A stretch of 64,000 nucleotides of DNA from Undaria pinnatifida (GCA_012845835.1 JABAKD010000014.1:4573896-4637895), one strand, 5' to 3'. Numbered from the stretch's first letter, positions 35,706 to 48,340 are shown. Translations and numbers: made by a program. The notes: generated by a model not told the origin, from the letters alone.

Positions 35706-36099
35706 CAAGAGAGCACAGGCCGGGCTGTGCAAACTCGGGGTGGGCTTTTCATAGTAGAAGCCTGCGCAAGGGTTGCAGCAAGATATTTACAAACCCTTTA
35801 CGTTCACTGCTGAGCAAGAGGAGCCATCATCATGGACGTCACAGCGAACAACATCCACATGTCTTGAAGCAAATATAAAAATTCGACTGCAAAAAGGCAG
35901 ACGGCTTTCTTGAATGGAGCTCCAAGTTTCATGTCAGTCCCAGCATCTACAACAGAGCCGTCTTCAAAATCCTGCAAGGGCAGGAGCAACCGTCGGAGAC
36001 CGACGACAGTCAGCCCACCGCCCGTGCAGCGTGGGATGCCGCCAAGCAGGATCTATTCAGCATACGGTTCTTTTCGACGGGCGGCTCAGCTCTCTTCGT

Positions 36100-36775
36100 C
36101 GTACGGAGAATCGAGGGCACGACACTCGAGGACGGCGTAGGACATGGACAGAAAGCGCGGGCAGGGCCGTGAGAGAAGTTCAAAGGGACTTCGCGCGAAG
36201 TGTTTCGCGCGGAGCATTCTAAAACGAACAGCGCGCGAACTCGTTCAGACCAGGACCCTGACGAGTATCTTTACACCATGGATAGCTGCCGTGACCGTCT
36301 TAACGCGTGCAACCCACAGTAAGGTCCAACAGATCGTCAGTATGAGGATATTTTACTGCATACCCTACCGCCCGAATATAAGGCAATTCGACAAGCCCAC
36401 CTGGAGAGAAGAGACTTGCCGATATCCGGCGTATGATGGCGGCCATTTACGCATGGATCACCTGGCATGTTCACGTTTTGATTCGTTCAGGGGTATCGCT
36501 GGACGTGGTGCCGCCATGCAGGCAATGATCCGCGACCGCAATGACATCCAGTGCCATTTTTGTGGTAGTGTCGGCCACTTCAAAATTAAGTGCCCCCTAT
36601 ACGTCAAGCAACAGCAGGAGAATGATGGACAGCAGCCGCAGCAGCGTGAAGAACAGCAGAACAACCCCCGCAGACAGCGCCGAAGAAGCCGTGGAAGCGG
36701 GGGAGATCCCGTCTGGTGCTCATACCATGCAACAAACACCCATAGCGACGCCGACTGCCGCACCAGGAGATGAAA
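36100..36775 (+). pseudogene. gag remnant of inner Copia
   Basis: It ends with a CCHC zinc knuckle (about 36,547-36,590; spacing C-x2-C-x4-H-x4-C, reading CHFCGSVGHFKIKC), a glutamine/arginine-rich linker, and a second Cys/His motif WCSYHATNTHSDADC (about 36,715-36,760). In Copia elements the knuckle binds the element RNA in the virus-like particle. The second motif also occurs in the outer element. The upstream part is broken. Confidence 0.8.
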
Positions 36776-36954
36776 ACGGACTGGGCAACACTCACATTGC
36801 TGCAACTGAGCCTTGGCGGGAAAAAAAATCTTCAACGCCTACGATCTGCCTGAAGGGGACGACCAGCCGGAACGTCCCGAGCATTAGTTTCGATGTATCG
36901 TGCCCCCCGATCTATCGGATCCCTTCCGCATTATCCGGACCCTACTTCAAAATA

Positions 36955-37135
36955 GAATCCCCCCCTGAAATATATCATCTCCCCCTGAAATATATCACCC
37001 CCCCCCGAAATATATATTCCCCCCCTGAAATATATCATCCCCGCCTGAAATATGTCATCCCCCCCTGAAAAATGTCACCCCCCCCTGAAATATATCATCT
37101 CCCCCTGAAATATATCATTCCCCCACTGAAAAATT
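36955..37135. repeat. CCCCCTGAAATATATCAT tandem block
   Basis: About nine 19-20 base units run with small changes (GAAATATGTC, GAAAAATGTC). The complement-oriented block lies at 40,430-40,565, and more units lie at 40,795-40,935 and 41,070-41,345. Confidence 0.9.
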
Positions 37136-37439
37136 TAGCCCCCCCCCTCCCACTCAAACAGCCGGATGATTACCTATATCAAGGGTGAAATATAGTCCCC
37201 TTATATATCAACGGGAGGGATGATATTTTGAAGGGGGATCCGGATATTGCGGAAGGGATCCCACATATCGGGGGGCATGATAAATCGAAACAATCCCCCC
37301 CGCGATACACTGTATCTGGGGTGATATAGCCCCCTCCCCCTGATACACTGTATCTGGGGTGATATAGCCCCCTCCCCCGGATACACTGTATCAGGGATGG
37401 TATAGCCGGATATTTCAGGGGGGGTGATACATTTCAGGG

Positions 37440-38960
37440 GGGGATGATATAGCACCCTTGTTGCAATATCACCCTTGATATGGACCGTACTATACCACCC
37501 TTGATATAGACCTGTGTCACCCTTGATAGAGCACCTTTATCACCATTGGTGTGGTACCTACATCAGAAATTGTCGATCAAAATATTTTCCATGATACTTT
37601 GTCTCTAGAGTTTCAGGGGGGCTATATCACCGTTGACATAGATGAAGTATATCAGGTGGCCGTCGTCAAGCGTTTTAGTGGGTAATTTAAATCGTGAAGC
37701 GATTCAGGGGGGGGCGTGTATAATATTTCAGGGGGGGGGGGGGGGCACTATATTAATCTTGACTCTCGTCCCTTTATCACCTCAAGGTCGATAATATCAC
37801 CCTCGATATATCTTCATGACGTGTGATACAGTACCTACGATACAGCACAAATTGTCGCTCAACAGTTTTTCCATGATAGTTGGTGCCAAGCATTGCCGGG
37901 AGGGATATATCACCATTGTTAGAGATATAGCACACAAGATGGCTATTGTCAAGCGTTGTAGCGGGTGGTATGAATCGTCAAGCGTTTCAGGGGGGTGGAG
38001 GGGGTTAGAAGTATAGGTACTTGATGTAGTAACACCGTTGATGTAGTACCTATGTCGCCCTTGGTGTGCCTACTTCAGAAATTGTCGCTCAAATGTTTCG
38101 TTCCGTAACAGTTGTTGGTCTCAAGCGTTTCAGGGGGAGAGGGTATATCATCCTTGGTATAGATGGAGTAAATCAGCGTTCTGTCGTCAAGCGTTTGAAT
38201 GCGTGATTTGAGTCGTCAGGTGGTTCAGAGACGCGGGGGGGGGTTACAATAGTTCAGGGGTTGGAGGGGGCTATAACAACCTTGATGTAGTACCTATGTC
38301 ACCCTTGGTATAGAGTACTTACATCAAAAAGTGTTGCTAATTTTGTTTTCCCCTTTTTAGTTGTTTCCATAACAGTTGGGCTCAAGCGTTGGAGGGAGGG
38401 CTAGATCACCCTTGATGTATACATATATATATATGTAGTTTGTCAGCGGGCTATCGTCAAGCGTTACAGAGGGTGGTTCGAGTCGTTAAGCGTTTCGGGT
38501 GAGGGGGGCGGGGGGGTTAGAATATTTGGGGGGGGGGGCTATATCACTCTTGATATAGTACCCTGTAGCACCCTTCCTTGGTGCAATCTATGTATACCTA
38601 TGTCATCCTTGGAATAGAGTACCTACATGATAAGCTATCAATCATAGTATTTTCCCCACAATGTTCGTAGGAAGGATTTCACGGGGGGGAGGGGCGGGTT
38701 TAGAATAAGTTCAGAGGGGCGATATCACCCTTGGTATAGTTCCTACATCACACGCGAAGTTTTATGAATATGTCGCGATTTGTATCGCCGTTGATATAGC
38801 CTTAACCTGTTTCCTATAAGAATGTTTTTTTCAAGCGTTTCAGGCGGTGCTATACCAGTATAAGGGGGGTTACATCACCCCTCGTTATAGTTATAAAATA
38901 TGGGGCGTAAAGGGACTATATCACCTTGATAAAGATCTGACACGTTTCCCACAATTGATG
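37440..38960 (+). repeat. Diverged ~250 bp repeat units within the cluster
   Basis: Each unit carries AAATTGTCGCTCAA (or AATTGTCGATCAAA), a CATGATAGTT/CATAACAGTT word, CAAGCGTTTCAGGGGGG and TATATCACCCTTGATATAG, with TACCTACATCA between. Such words recur near 37.57, 37.85, 38.08, 38.33 and 38.63 kb. Confidence 0.8.
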
Positions 38961-39289
38961 GTCTCTAAGGATGTAAATCGCAGCAAATGTTGCGATTTAT
39001 CGTGCCCTCCGCTTTATTGGGTCCCTGCCGCAATATTCAGACTTGAACGTCAAAAAACCACCAACATTTCTATCATCAAAATACCATCCCCCCCCGGTGA
39101 TATTTTGAAGTGGGGTCTGAATACAGCGGAGGGGGTAGTCGGGGGGGCACGGAGGCCCGATTAATCGCAACATCAAGCGTTTCAGGGGGGGCTATATCAC
39201 CCTTCATATCAGGAGGGCTATATCACCACGGCTACAGTATATCAGGCACCCCAGGGTGATATATCAGGGGGGCTGTACCACTGTATCGG

Positions 39290-40260
39290 AAAGGGGGCAA
39301 TATCACCCTTGATACGGTGTCCCAACAAGGGGGTTGTACCACTCCTGATACAGTGTATCGGGGGGGGGCTATGTTACCCTCCATATTGTGTATGTCCCTT
39401 GATACAGTGTATCGGGGGGGGGAGCTATATCACCCCTGATACAGTTTATCGGGGGGGGGGCTATATTACCCTCGTTAAAGTGTATCGGGGGGGGGAGCTA
39501 TATCACCCCCTAATACAGTGCATCGGGGGGGGGGGGGGTATCACCCATGATACTGTGTATCGATGGGGTGCATTGTCACCCTTGATACAGTGTATCGGGG
39601 GGGGGGGGTGTATCACCACTGATACAGCGTATCGAGGGGGGGGGGCTATATCACCTTGACATAGATACAGTATATCCCTTGATACAGTGTATCGTGGGGG
39701 GGGCTATATCACCCTTGATATACAGTACATCTCTTGATGCAGTGTATTGGGAGGGGGCTGTATCGCATTGACATAGATACAGTATATCTCTTGATACAGC
39801 GTATCGGAGGGGAAGCTATATCACCGTTGATAGTATACAAGGGGCTACCCCCACTTCAGTGTATCATCCGGGGGGGCTATATCACCCTTGACACAGTATA
39901 TCAGGGGGGGGCTATATCACCGTTGATTTACAGTATATCCCTTGATACAGTGTATCGGGGGGGGGCATGAGACAGTGTATCGGGGGGGGGCGCTGTATCT
40001 CCGTTGATTCTGTGTATGGGGGGGGGGGGCTGTATCACCCCTGACACAGTGTATCGGGGGGGGTCTCTATCACCCTTGATAAAATATATCGTGGGGGGGA
40101 GCTATATCGCCCTTGATACAGTGTATCGCGAGGGGGGCGGCTGTAATACCCTTCGTACCGTGTATCGGGGAGGGGGCTATATTACTCTTTTAATACAGTA
40201 TCAAGGGGGGGGGCTATTTCACCTCTTATAATACAGAGTATGGGAGGCTATATCACGGTT
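39290..40260 (+). repeat. GATACAGTGTATCGGGGGGG tandem array
   Basis: Roughly twenty units of ~35-60 bases run in this section alone. Each has GATACAGTGTATC (GATACA/TGTATC arms around one base), a G run, CTATATCACCC and TTGATA. Complement-oriented units lie at 37,300-37,400, and more forward units at 40,570-41,445. Confidence 0.92.
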
Positions 40261-41769
40261 GAAAATATACAAGGGGGGGCTATATTTCACCCTTGATATA
40301 GGTAATCATCCGGCTGTTTGAGTGGGAAGGGGGGGGGCTATTTTCTTGCAGGGGACGATATTTTCCAGGAGGGGTTGATATTTTCAGGGGGGGTCCGGAT
40401 ATTTCAGGGGGGTTAATATTTTGAAGGTGGGGGAGATATATTAGGGGGGTGATATGCTTTAGGGGGGGGATGATATATTTTAGCGGGGGATGATATATTT
40501 CAGGGGGGGATGATGCATATTAGGGGGGAATTATATATTTCAGGGGGGGTGATATTTTGAAGTAGGTTATAACCCGTGTATCGGGGGGAGGGGGCTGTAT
40601 CATCGTTTATACAGTGTATCGTGGGGGGGCTGTATTACCCTTGATGCAGTGTATCGGGGGAGGAGCTATATCACCCTTGTTACAGTGTACATCGGGGCGG
40701 GGGCTACGTCATATTGACATAGATACAGTATATCCTTGTATACAGTGTATCAGGGGGGGGGGGTATATCACCGTTGATAGTATACAAGGGGCTACCCCCC
40801 TGAAAAATATCATCCCTCCCGGAAATATAGCATTCCTCCTCTGAAATATATTCAATCTCCCCCCGAAGTATACCCCCCCCCTTAAATATATAATACCCCC
40901 CTGAAATACATCATTCCCCCCCGTAATTTACCATCCCCCCCTGTAATATCCGGCTATATCACCCTTGATACAGTGTATCGGGGGGGGGGGATATATCACT
41001 CCGGATACAGTGTATCGGGGGCGGGGGCTACATCACCGTTGGTAGTGTATAAGGGGCTACCCCCATCTCAAGATGTCATCCCCCCCTGAAATATGTCATC
41101 CCCCCAAAAAAATATATCACCCCCCCCCTGAAGTATCCGGCTATATCACCCTTGATACAGTGTATCCCCTGATACAGTTTGTCGGGGGGGGCGCTATATC
41201 ACCGTTGATAGTATACAAGAGGCTACCCCCCCCCGAAAAATATCATCCCCCCCTGAAATATATATCATCTCCCTCTGAAATAGATCATCCCACCCTGAGA
41301 TATGTCATCCCCCCATGGAATATATCATTGCTCCCAGAAATATCCGGCCATATCACCCTTGATACAGTGTATCGGGGGGGGTTATATCACCCCTGATACA
41401 GTGTATCGGGGGGAGGGGGCGATATCACCCCAGATACAGTGTATCGTGGAAGGGAATTGTTGCGATTTATCGTGCCCCCCGATTTATGGGGTCCCTTCCG
41501 CAATGTCCGGACCCCACTTCAAAATATCATCCCCTCCCGTTGGTACAAGGGGGCTATACTTCACCCATGGAATAGGTAATCCTCCAGCTGTATGAGTGGG
41601 AGAGGGGGGGCTATATTTTTCACGGGGGGGTGATTTATTTCAGGGGGGGGTGATGTACTTCAGGGGGGGATAATATATTGAGGGGGGAATGATATCTTGA
41701 AGTGGGGTCCGGATATTGCAGAAGGGACCCCATAAATCGGGGGGCACGATAACTCGCGACACCCCTGTA

Positions 41770-43260
41770 TCTCCTTCGCAGCAGCGGATTTACATGCCAC
41801 AGTGGCAATTGCCGCGAAGCGAAGCCACAAGGAGGAGACCTGGCCATTCGGATCACCGTCAGCATCACGTCCTTGGAACACGCCAGCCCGCTATCTTTTT
41901 TGGAAGTCAGGAAACGCCGGACTTCTCCCACATGAACGGGGGAACGGACAGTGAGGGAAAACCGCTCCACGGTATGGCCCCGATGGGGCCAGAACCGGCC
42001 GACATCAAGCGCAAACCGCACGAGAGCGGCAATATTGTTACAGTTTAAGCCGACAGCGGAGCCTCAGGGTACTACTTCGACGGCATCATCCCCGATATCA
42101 AACATCGTTTACAGCGCAGCACCTCCCTCAGTACCTCGCACGATAGTTTCAGCTGGAGGAGCTCTGCTGGACGGCACAGCGGAGGGTGTTTTACAACCCT
42201 TTATCGTCGACGACTACGGAGAGCAGTACCTCGCGCGGATCGCATTCTTAATTGTACCCGGTATTGGGCGCAATCTTTTCTCGGCAAAAACAGCAGCGAG
42301 GAAGTTTCGATGTCAACAAACTCAGGCTGGAAGCGGGCGACATTACCGTGCCTCTTCGCAGAGAAAAAAACGATATCTACCTCTTCAAGCTAGACCTCAC
42401 TGTGGATGGATAATGAGGAACGGAGCTGGCGATGAATGCCGTGGCCAATGCCCGACTGTGGCATCGGCGGCTGGGTCACCTCAACAAGCGCCGCCTTGAG
42501 CTCATGAACAGGAATAACGGCAATGGGATCGCATTTGACGGTTCGATTGCGGGCATTGACGTCCGTGCGGGGGGGGGGGGAAGCCATCAGCTGGCTCACC
42601 CCAAGAAATCCGAACACATCGCCATTAAGTTAATGGCACCCTTTCAGCTCGTGTACGGAGATCTCATGGGCCTCTTCAAACCGACGGCTCATGGTGGATA
42701 CATGTTTGTCAGCAAGACCACCGACCAGTTCACCAAATTGATCGCAGTCTCCCTTCTCTGCAGCAAAGATCAAGCCCTTGCCTCGCTTTAGTTGTTCGTC
42801 ACTTCAACCGTGATACCTCTCGGCAAACGCATCATCAGATGGCGTGCCGACAAGGGAGGAGAATTTACGGTCGACGAGTTCAAGGATTACTGCCTAGGAA
42901 CAAGCATCGCTCAGGAATCCGCTGTCACCAACACGTTACAGCAGATCGGTGTATCCGAACGCGTCAGGCGGACGTCGTGCGGATTGGTTCGTTGCATTCT
43001 CGTTGGCAGTGGATTATCTCCTTTTCTGTGGGGAGAGCTCATGATGACGGCGTCCTATCTGTGCAATCGCATCCCGCATTCAGCGCCCGAGATGGAAACA
43101 CCGTATAAGATGCTTTACGGCAAAGACGCCGACCGTTCGCACCTCAGAATCATCGGCGCGAGGGCGTTTGTCCATATCAAGGACGCCAACAAGCTCGGTC
43201 ACACATCGTGGGAAGGAATGGTGTACGGCTTCAGCCAGAACGAGAGCAACTAATTCCGTA
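41770..43260 (+). pseudogene. Protease-adjacent and integrase remnant of inner Copia
   Basis: It contains the GAG-pre-integrase zinc motif (LWHRRLGHLNKRRLELM, about 42,460-42,510) and integrase core pieces such as LVYGDLMGLFKPTAHGGYMF (about 42,645-42,705) and LWGELMMTASYLCNRIPH (about 43,027-43,080). In Copia elements integrase precedes reverse transcriptase, as here. Broken. Confidence 0.85.
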
Positions 43261-43959
43261 TCTGGAACCCCAAGACGCGTCGAGTTGTCCAAAGCAAGAA
43301 CGAACGTCGTCTTCATCGACACACCACCGCACTTGCTTCCCCCTTCCAGGCAGATTTCGCCGTTACGGGTTCTGAAAGCTGCAATGTTTGACTTCAGCGA
43401 CAACAGCCTCGACGACAACTACTCTTCACGCAAAGGCATGATACAAGATGTGCAAGACCATACGAGTGCTTTGGACGTCGACGCCAAAGACCCACTATTT
43501 TATTCCTGCGCCCGGGGGAAACGCTCTTCGCCTGGGGGAACCGCATCGCAGGAGTCACCGCCTTCAGCTGCATCTGCACCTGCACTTGCGCCAGAAACAG
43601 CGCTTGCACCCGTGCCTGCACCAGCGGCACCGCAAGAAACTCCCACGGACACCGACATCTACGCCATGCAGCCCGGTGTTACCCGCGCTGCTATTCGCAG
43701 CCAAGTTTGTTCGTCTGCAGCTACAAATTATCGGGAAAATCGGAACAACCGCGCAGCTTTGGCAGGTCTCTTCCAGAAGGACACGGTTCAACAGGTCCAC
43801 AAGCTAGGATATCCCAAACTAAGATCCCACGGCAATTTGGACGTTGCAAACCAACTCGGTGATACGTTCAGCACAGAGAACGCCTATTCCACCACCAATA
43901 CGCAAAGAGGCTTTTCGGCTGGGGAGAAAAAGGAGAAAATCCCCAACACATCCAAGAAG

Positions 43960-45440
43960 GCTATGGGGCTTCCACAAGCGACCCGTTGGAAAGCCTCATA
44001 CGACAGGGAGATTGTAAGTCTGGAGAAGCCCGGAGTCTACGAGTTGGTGTCAATCACCGCAGTCCCAACAGGACAGAGGGTGATAGGCACATGGTGGGTA
44101 AACAAAATCAAGGCAGATGGCACGTGCAAATGCCGTCCAATCGTACAAGGGTGGTCTCAGCTCCCTAGAATTGACTGCGGCGGCACCTTCCCCCCCCTAT
44201 GTAGACTTTAGAGCATCTGCATGATGCTAGCGATCGCGGCGAAACTCGACTACGAGGCGTTTATGTTAGACGTCTAGACGGCATTTCTGAATGCCGACGT
44301 GGAGGAAGACATTTTCGTCAAGATGCCCCCTGGCTACGATAGCCGTCAAGTCCGGAATACCTCTGATCATAAAGCTCAAGAAGAGTTTGTACGGTCTCCG
44401 GCGGAGCCCAAAAAGTTGGTTAGGCACGATGAAGCATCACCTAGCCAAAATCTTATTCTTCCCTCTCAAATCGGACCCGTGCAATTACGTATTTGGGGAT
44501 GACACTAGATTTGTCATTCTTACGCTGTACGCGGATGATGTTCTTCTACTGAGCGCGAACAACTTATGGGCCGCTATGCGATGACGGGCATGGGTGACGT
44601 GTGGAGGGTGCTCGGCATTAACGTAACCCGTCACCGCGAAAAAGGAGCGATCACCATCGACCAGAACGACTGCACGGAGGACATCGTCGAGCGCTTTGGC
44701 ATGAACCGCTGGAATCTCGCCTTCACACCAGGAGCTGGACCGGAGCATTCGCTCAACCAACCAGAGAAGAATCTGCTAGACAAGGAAGGCAAAGGGCGGT
44801 ACCAGTCACTCTTAGGTGCCGCCATGTACCTCGCACAGGTTTCCCGGTATGACATCCTCTACGCCGTGAATCAGCTGGTACATGCCCAAGCCTTCCAAGG
44901 CTCACATGGGGGCTGCCAAGCATCTGCTTCGCTACTTGGCCGGGTCCACCGACTCCTTCACCACCTACAAGCAGGGAGTGTTTAAGCTCGCCGTCTTCTC
45001 AGATGCTAACTGGGGTAATAACGCAGACAACGCCAAATCAACGTCCTCGTACATCGTCATGCTCGCCATTGGCCCAACCAGTTTCAACGTAGGACTTCGA
45101 GGCCTCACCGTTCAATCAACAATGGAAACGGAGCTCGTCGCAGCAACGCTGACGATGAAAGGGTGGTCTTCTGCAAGAGGACGATGCAGGAGCTAGGACT
45201 CAAGGGCGGATTCGACAGCGTTCCTCTCTTCATCGACAAAACGTCGGCGCTTCATTTTGCCGGAAATCGCACCTACTTCCCTAGGGCAAAGTACATCGCG
45301 CCGAGGTATTTTTCATCCAAGAGCTGGTCCAGGACGGCACCGTCATCATCCACTACGCGAAGAGGCAATATCAACTTGCTGACATAGGAACTGAACATCT
45401 CAATAAACAACGCCACCGGCAACTCGTCACCAAAAGCAGG
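43960..45440 (+). pseudogene. Reverse transcriptase and RNase H remnant of inner Copia
   Basis: RT pieces are readable: a KASYDREIVSLEKPGVYELV-type start (about 43,990), FLNADVEEDIFVKMPPGYD (about 44,285-44,342) and a YADDVLL catalytic-type motif (about 44,527-44,550). The RNase H zone includes AVFSDANWGNNADNAKSTSS (about 44,990-45,050) and a late METELVAATL piece. Family-level function is copying element RNA to DNA in the particle. Broken. Confidence 0.88.
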
Positions 45441-45995
45441 GATTTTGGAGCCTGAACGGCAAAGAAGACCTTGTTCTAGATAGGCGTCTTTGCAGGCACT
45501 AGATTTTGATGTGTGAGGCGATCAACTCGCCAAGAGCACCAGCATTCAAAAATGGGTGAGGAGGGTTGCGACAAACTGTATCATAGTCCATATGATAATT
45601 CGTTTGGCTTAGCGGGTAACTAGTGCAGTCGTGTTGATCATTGAAGTTCAAGGTTTTTTGACTGTTTGAGTCACACGAGCGACAGCACATTTGCTGAGTG
45701 GCTACCTTTTCAGTGTCCTCAGTGTTGGACTCGAGACAAAGATTGGAACCAGTTGCACTGATGGTTTCATTATAAGCTTATAGCTCTCATTATATAAGCG
45801 TTCGATTTTGATTCGGTTGGAATACACTGGATACGGTAATTCGATACGGAGTATTTATTTTTGTTGCCTGAGCATGTCTGCGTTACACCCCAGTGGGAAA
45901 TGCCATGCGCGTTGTATCTCTGATTGCTCTGTGGCTTGGTTTCAAGTGGAACATGCTATTGAAAAAAATGACATGCCCCTTCCATTGTGGGGGAG

Positions 45996-46517
45996 TGTTG
46001 AGGATAGGGGTTTTAGACTACCACCTATCGAGGCAATTTTTTTAGTGGTGCTGATTCGTTCATTGCTGTACTCAAGGTCGTAGCAGAACTAGAAAGTAAC
46101 ATATGAGCGTTACAGCTGAACCGGAACTTTCTCGGAGGTAATATTATAGAGAAGTGGCGGGGTTACCGCCTGTTCGACTACTGCTGTATTGTTCGAGAAG
46201 ATCGTACCGTACCAGGTAGTCGAGTTCTCGAGATCAGAGTCTCCTGGAAGGAGTAGTGCTCTGGACGTTCAGACGGATGGCGCGGGTGGCCCATTCTTCT
46301 CGCATCCTTCCATTCTTCCTCGTCAGTTTCAGTGTCCCTTGAACTCTGAACACAGCAATCCGTTGTTCTCAAGTGTTTATTTCTTGACCGAAAGCGGCCC
46401 TCACAGCATTAATATTTCCGCCTTGCGCATCTTGCACGCTCCTTTTTGGTTGGCTTAATTGCTGCCAGCACCAGTCTCTGCGATCACGCCAGGTCGTATC
46501 GTCACACGCGCCAATTA
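45996..46517 (+). repeat. 3' LTR of inner Copia
   Basis: It begins TGTTGAGGATAGG directly after the TGGGGGAG purine tract (45,988-45,995) and ends near CGCCAATTA. It is the partner of 34,875-35,423. Confidence 0.92.
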
Positions 46518-47239
46518 GTATCAACTCCACATCACAACCCAGCATCGCTGTGAGTTAATGGCTCTGCTGCAGTGTAATCCATATCGTGGATCGTTAGCCT
46601 CGGTCGCTATGAGCAACAGCGGTATAGAAGCAACTCTCGGCGGTACTAGCCACTGTCTGCTAATAGAGCTCTGAATTCTAATTGAAAGAAAGAACTTCGC
46701 GTGATCGTCGTAGGGACCCTGGAAAGAATCTACAACTCTTTAGCTGGACGTCATCAAGGCAAGCGCACCGCATTTTGTAGTACGGGCTCCTTGCCACAGA
46801 CGTGACTTTCCCAGAAGGGATTCGTCAGATTTCGAGCGACAGCTGTATTAAGAGAACCTCCCTGCAGCAGAGCTGGCTGATAAAGGCGACTCTCATCACC
46901 AAGGCGAATCGTACTATTAATAGCGAGGACGCTGCTGTACTGCTGCACCAGCAATACTTACGATGGCATAGTATTTAGAATCTCGGAAATTTACGAAGAT
47001 CAGCCGTTCAACTAATTGTTTTTCAAACAGTTCTACCGAAAAGCCTCCGACTACTGCGGCAGTACCACTACTTTCTGAACTGAACAACAGTCTTTTTACG
47101 TATCTTACGTGCGGTACGACACTACTGGTACTACACTGCTGTACAGTATCGTACAAGACATCCGAGCGAGCTGCTACGTACTACTACTACGAAGCCGCGC
47201 CATGGGGATATTTCCAACAGCAGCAACTCACTCGCCAAC

Positions 47240-48340
47240 GCCATAAAAGGACTCTAGAAGTTCGATGGCCGCAACCCCGGTCTCAAGCCAGGCGATTCTC
47301 GAGATTGGCACAAGATATTAGACTGTCGTCCCTGGTGTATCCAGCGGTGATATCGCTCACCTCATCAAAGGGCATCCTCCACCGATCGAAGCAACAGCGG
47401 GTACGGGATCGTAACCATCACGACCTGGAGCTCAAGCAACGCAGACAGCACACGCACAAGAAATCTCACGTTATGAGAAGGCAAACCAATGTTTGTACGC
47501 TATACTGTTCCTACTATTAATAACAGAGAAGCCGGCATCCCTGCTAGTACTCAAGCACGAGGACAAAACTGGGATCCGTGATGACGGACAGAAAGCAATG
47601 CAAGAGCTTGTGGCCAAGTAAAACAAGGTCACTGACGAAGTAATCCGGGCGAAACGAACTAGCTCGTTAACTCCAATATGAAGCACGGAGAAGACCCAGA
47701 TTCTTACTTCATGGAAAAGATGCTCTCGCGCTCTGAGCTCGAGAAGATGGGCGAGCCTATCTCCGACCGCAGGTTCAAGTACAACCGTGTTCAAGAATTT
47801 ACTGCGAAGCACAAGGATATCAAGGTGATGATGATGTACCGAGACCCCACGTTTGACATCGATCAGATGTAAAGCACGGTGCGTCATCTTTATTTGCATG
47901 ATCTTTCGCGCAACAGCGATACCAAAATCGCTGGTCGTGTCGTAGTCATGACTGCGGCATCGTCTTGCAGTCATTGTGGAAAGCAAGGGCACTACACCGC
48001 AACTGCTGGAAAAGGAAGGACGACAACGACAGCAAATCTACTAGGTCCCGCGACGAGCATAAGAGCAATGATTATTCCAAGGGCAAGGCAAGATGCAAGG
48101 ATATAGCGGATCAGAAATGGTGTTCAGTTCACAAGACCACCTCTCACAGCGATGAGGAATGCTTCAAGCAAGAAAAGCCACGCCCACCGCAGAGTGGACG
48201 CGCTCATATCGCCTCTGCTGAAATAGGCGCGACCACACGCCCCGCCAACGACAACGAGAAAACCTCCCTCAACTTCGATTATGATTTCGATGAAGGATTC
48301 GCATTTACAATACTTTTCCTCAATAGCTGGTAGCGGCAAC
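47240..48340 (+). pseudogene. gag remnant of outer Copia
   Basis: Segments read KHGEDPDSYFMEKMLSRSEL (about 47,680), a zinc-knuckle start CSHCGKQGHY (about 47,966-47,996) and QKWCSVHKTTSHSDEECFKQ (about 48,112-48,171). The latter is the counterpart of the WCSYH motif in the inner element and suggests the two are relatives. Broken. Confidence 0.75.

Larger units (their letters stand above)
36889..41763. repeat. G-tract/palindrome repeat cluster with long inverted ends, inside Copia
   Basis: A ~65 bp end (ATCGTGCCCCCCGAT, CCCTTCCGCAAT, TCCGGACCC, ACTTCAAAATA) at 36,889 is answered in inverted orientation at about 41,698-41,763. Further copies of this end lie inside, as pairs at 36,889/37,290, 38,984/39,170 and 41,457/41,763. 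Between them are dozens of short units: GATACAGTGTATC followed by a run of 6-12 G and CTATATCACCC, and CCCCCCTGAAATATATCAT or its complement. No open frame of biological look is present. It separates the gag of the inner Copia from its pol, so it arrived after, or grew within, that element. Confidence 0.88.
34875..46517 (+). mobile_element. Inner Copia LTR retrotransposon (fossil)
   Basis: LTRs at 34,875-35,423 and 45,996-46,517 both begin TGTTGAG. The probable target duplication is GTATA (34,870-34,874) against GTATC (46,518-46,522). PBS-like GGTTCTGAGCC follows the left LTR and TGGGGGAG precedes the right. Domain order gag, (protease zone), integrase, reverse transcriptase, RNase H is that of Copia. 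A ~4.9 kb repeat cluster separates gag from the rest of pol. The coding region is broken in many places (more than ten by eye), and the LTRs differ by roughly 10-20% with indels. It inserted into the outer element after that element was in place. Confidence 0.92.

Noticed and set aside
36955-41345. CRISPR-like array of short repeats
   Set aside because: Units are not separated by unique spacers of constant length, orientations alternate, and the setting is a retrotransposon in eukaryote-type DNA.
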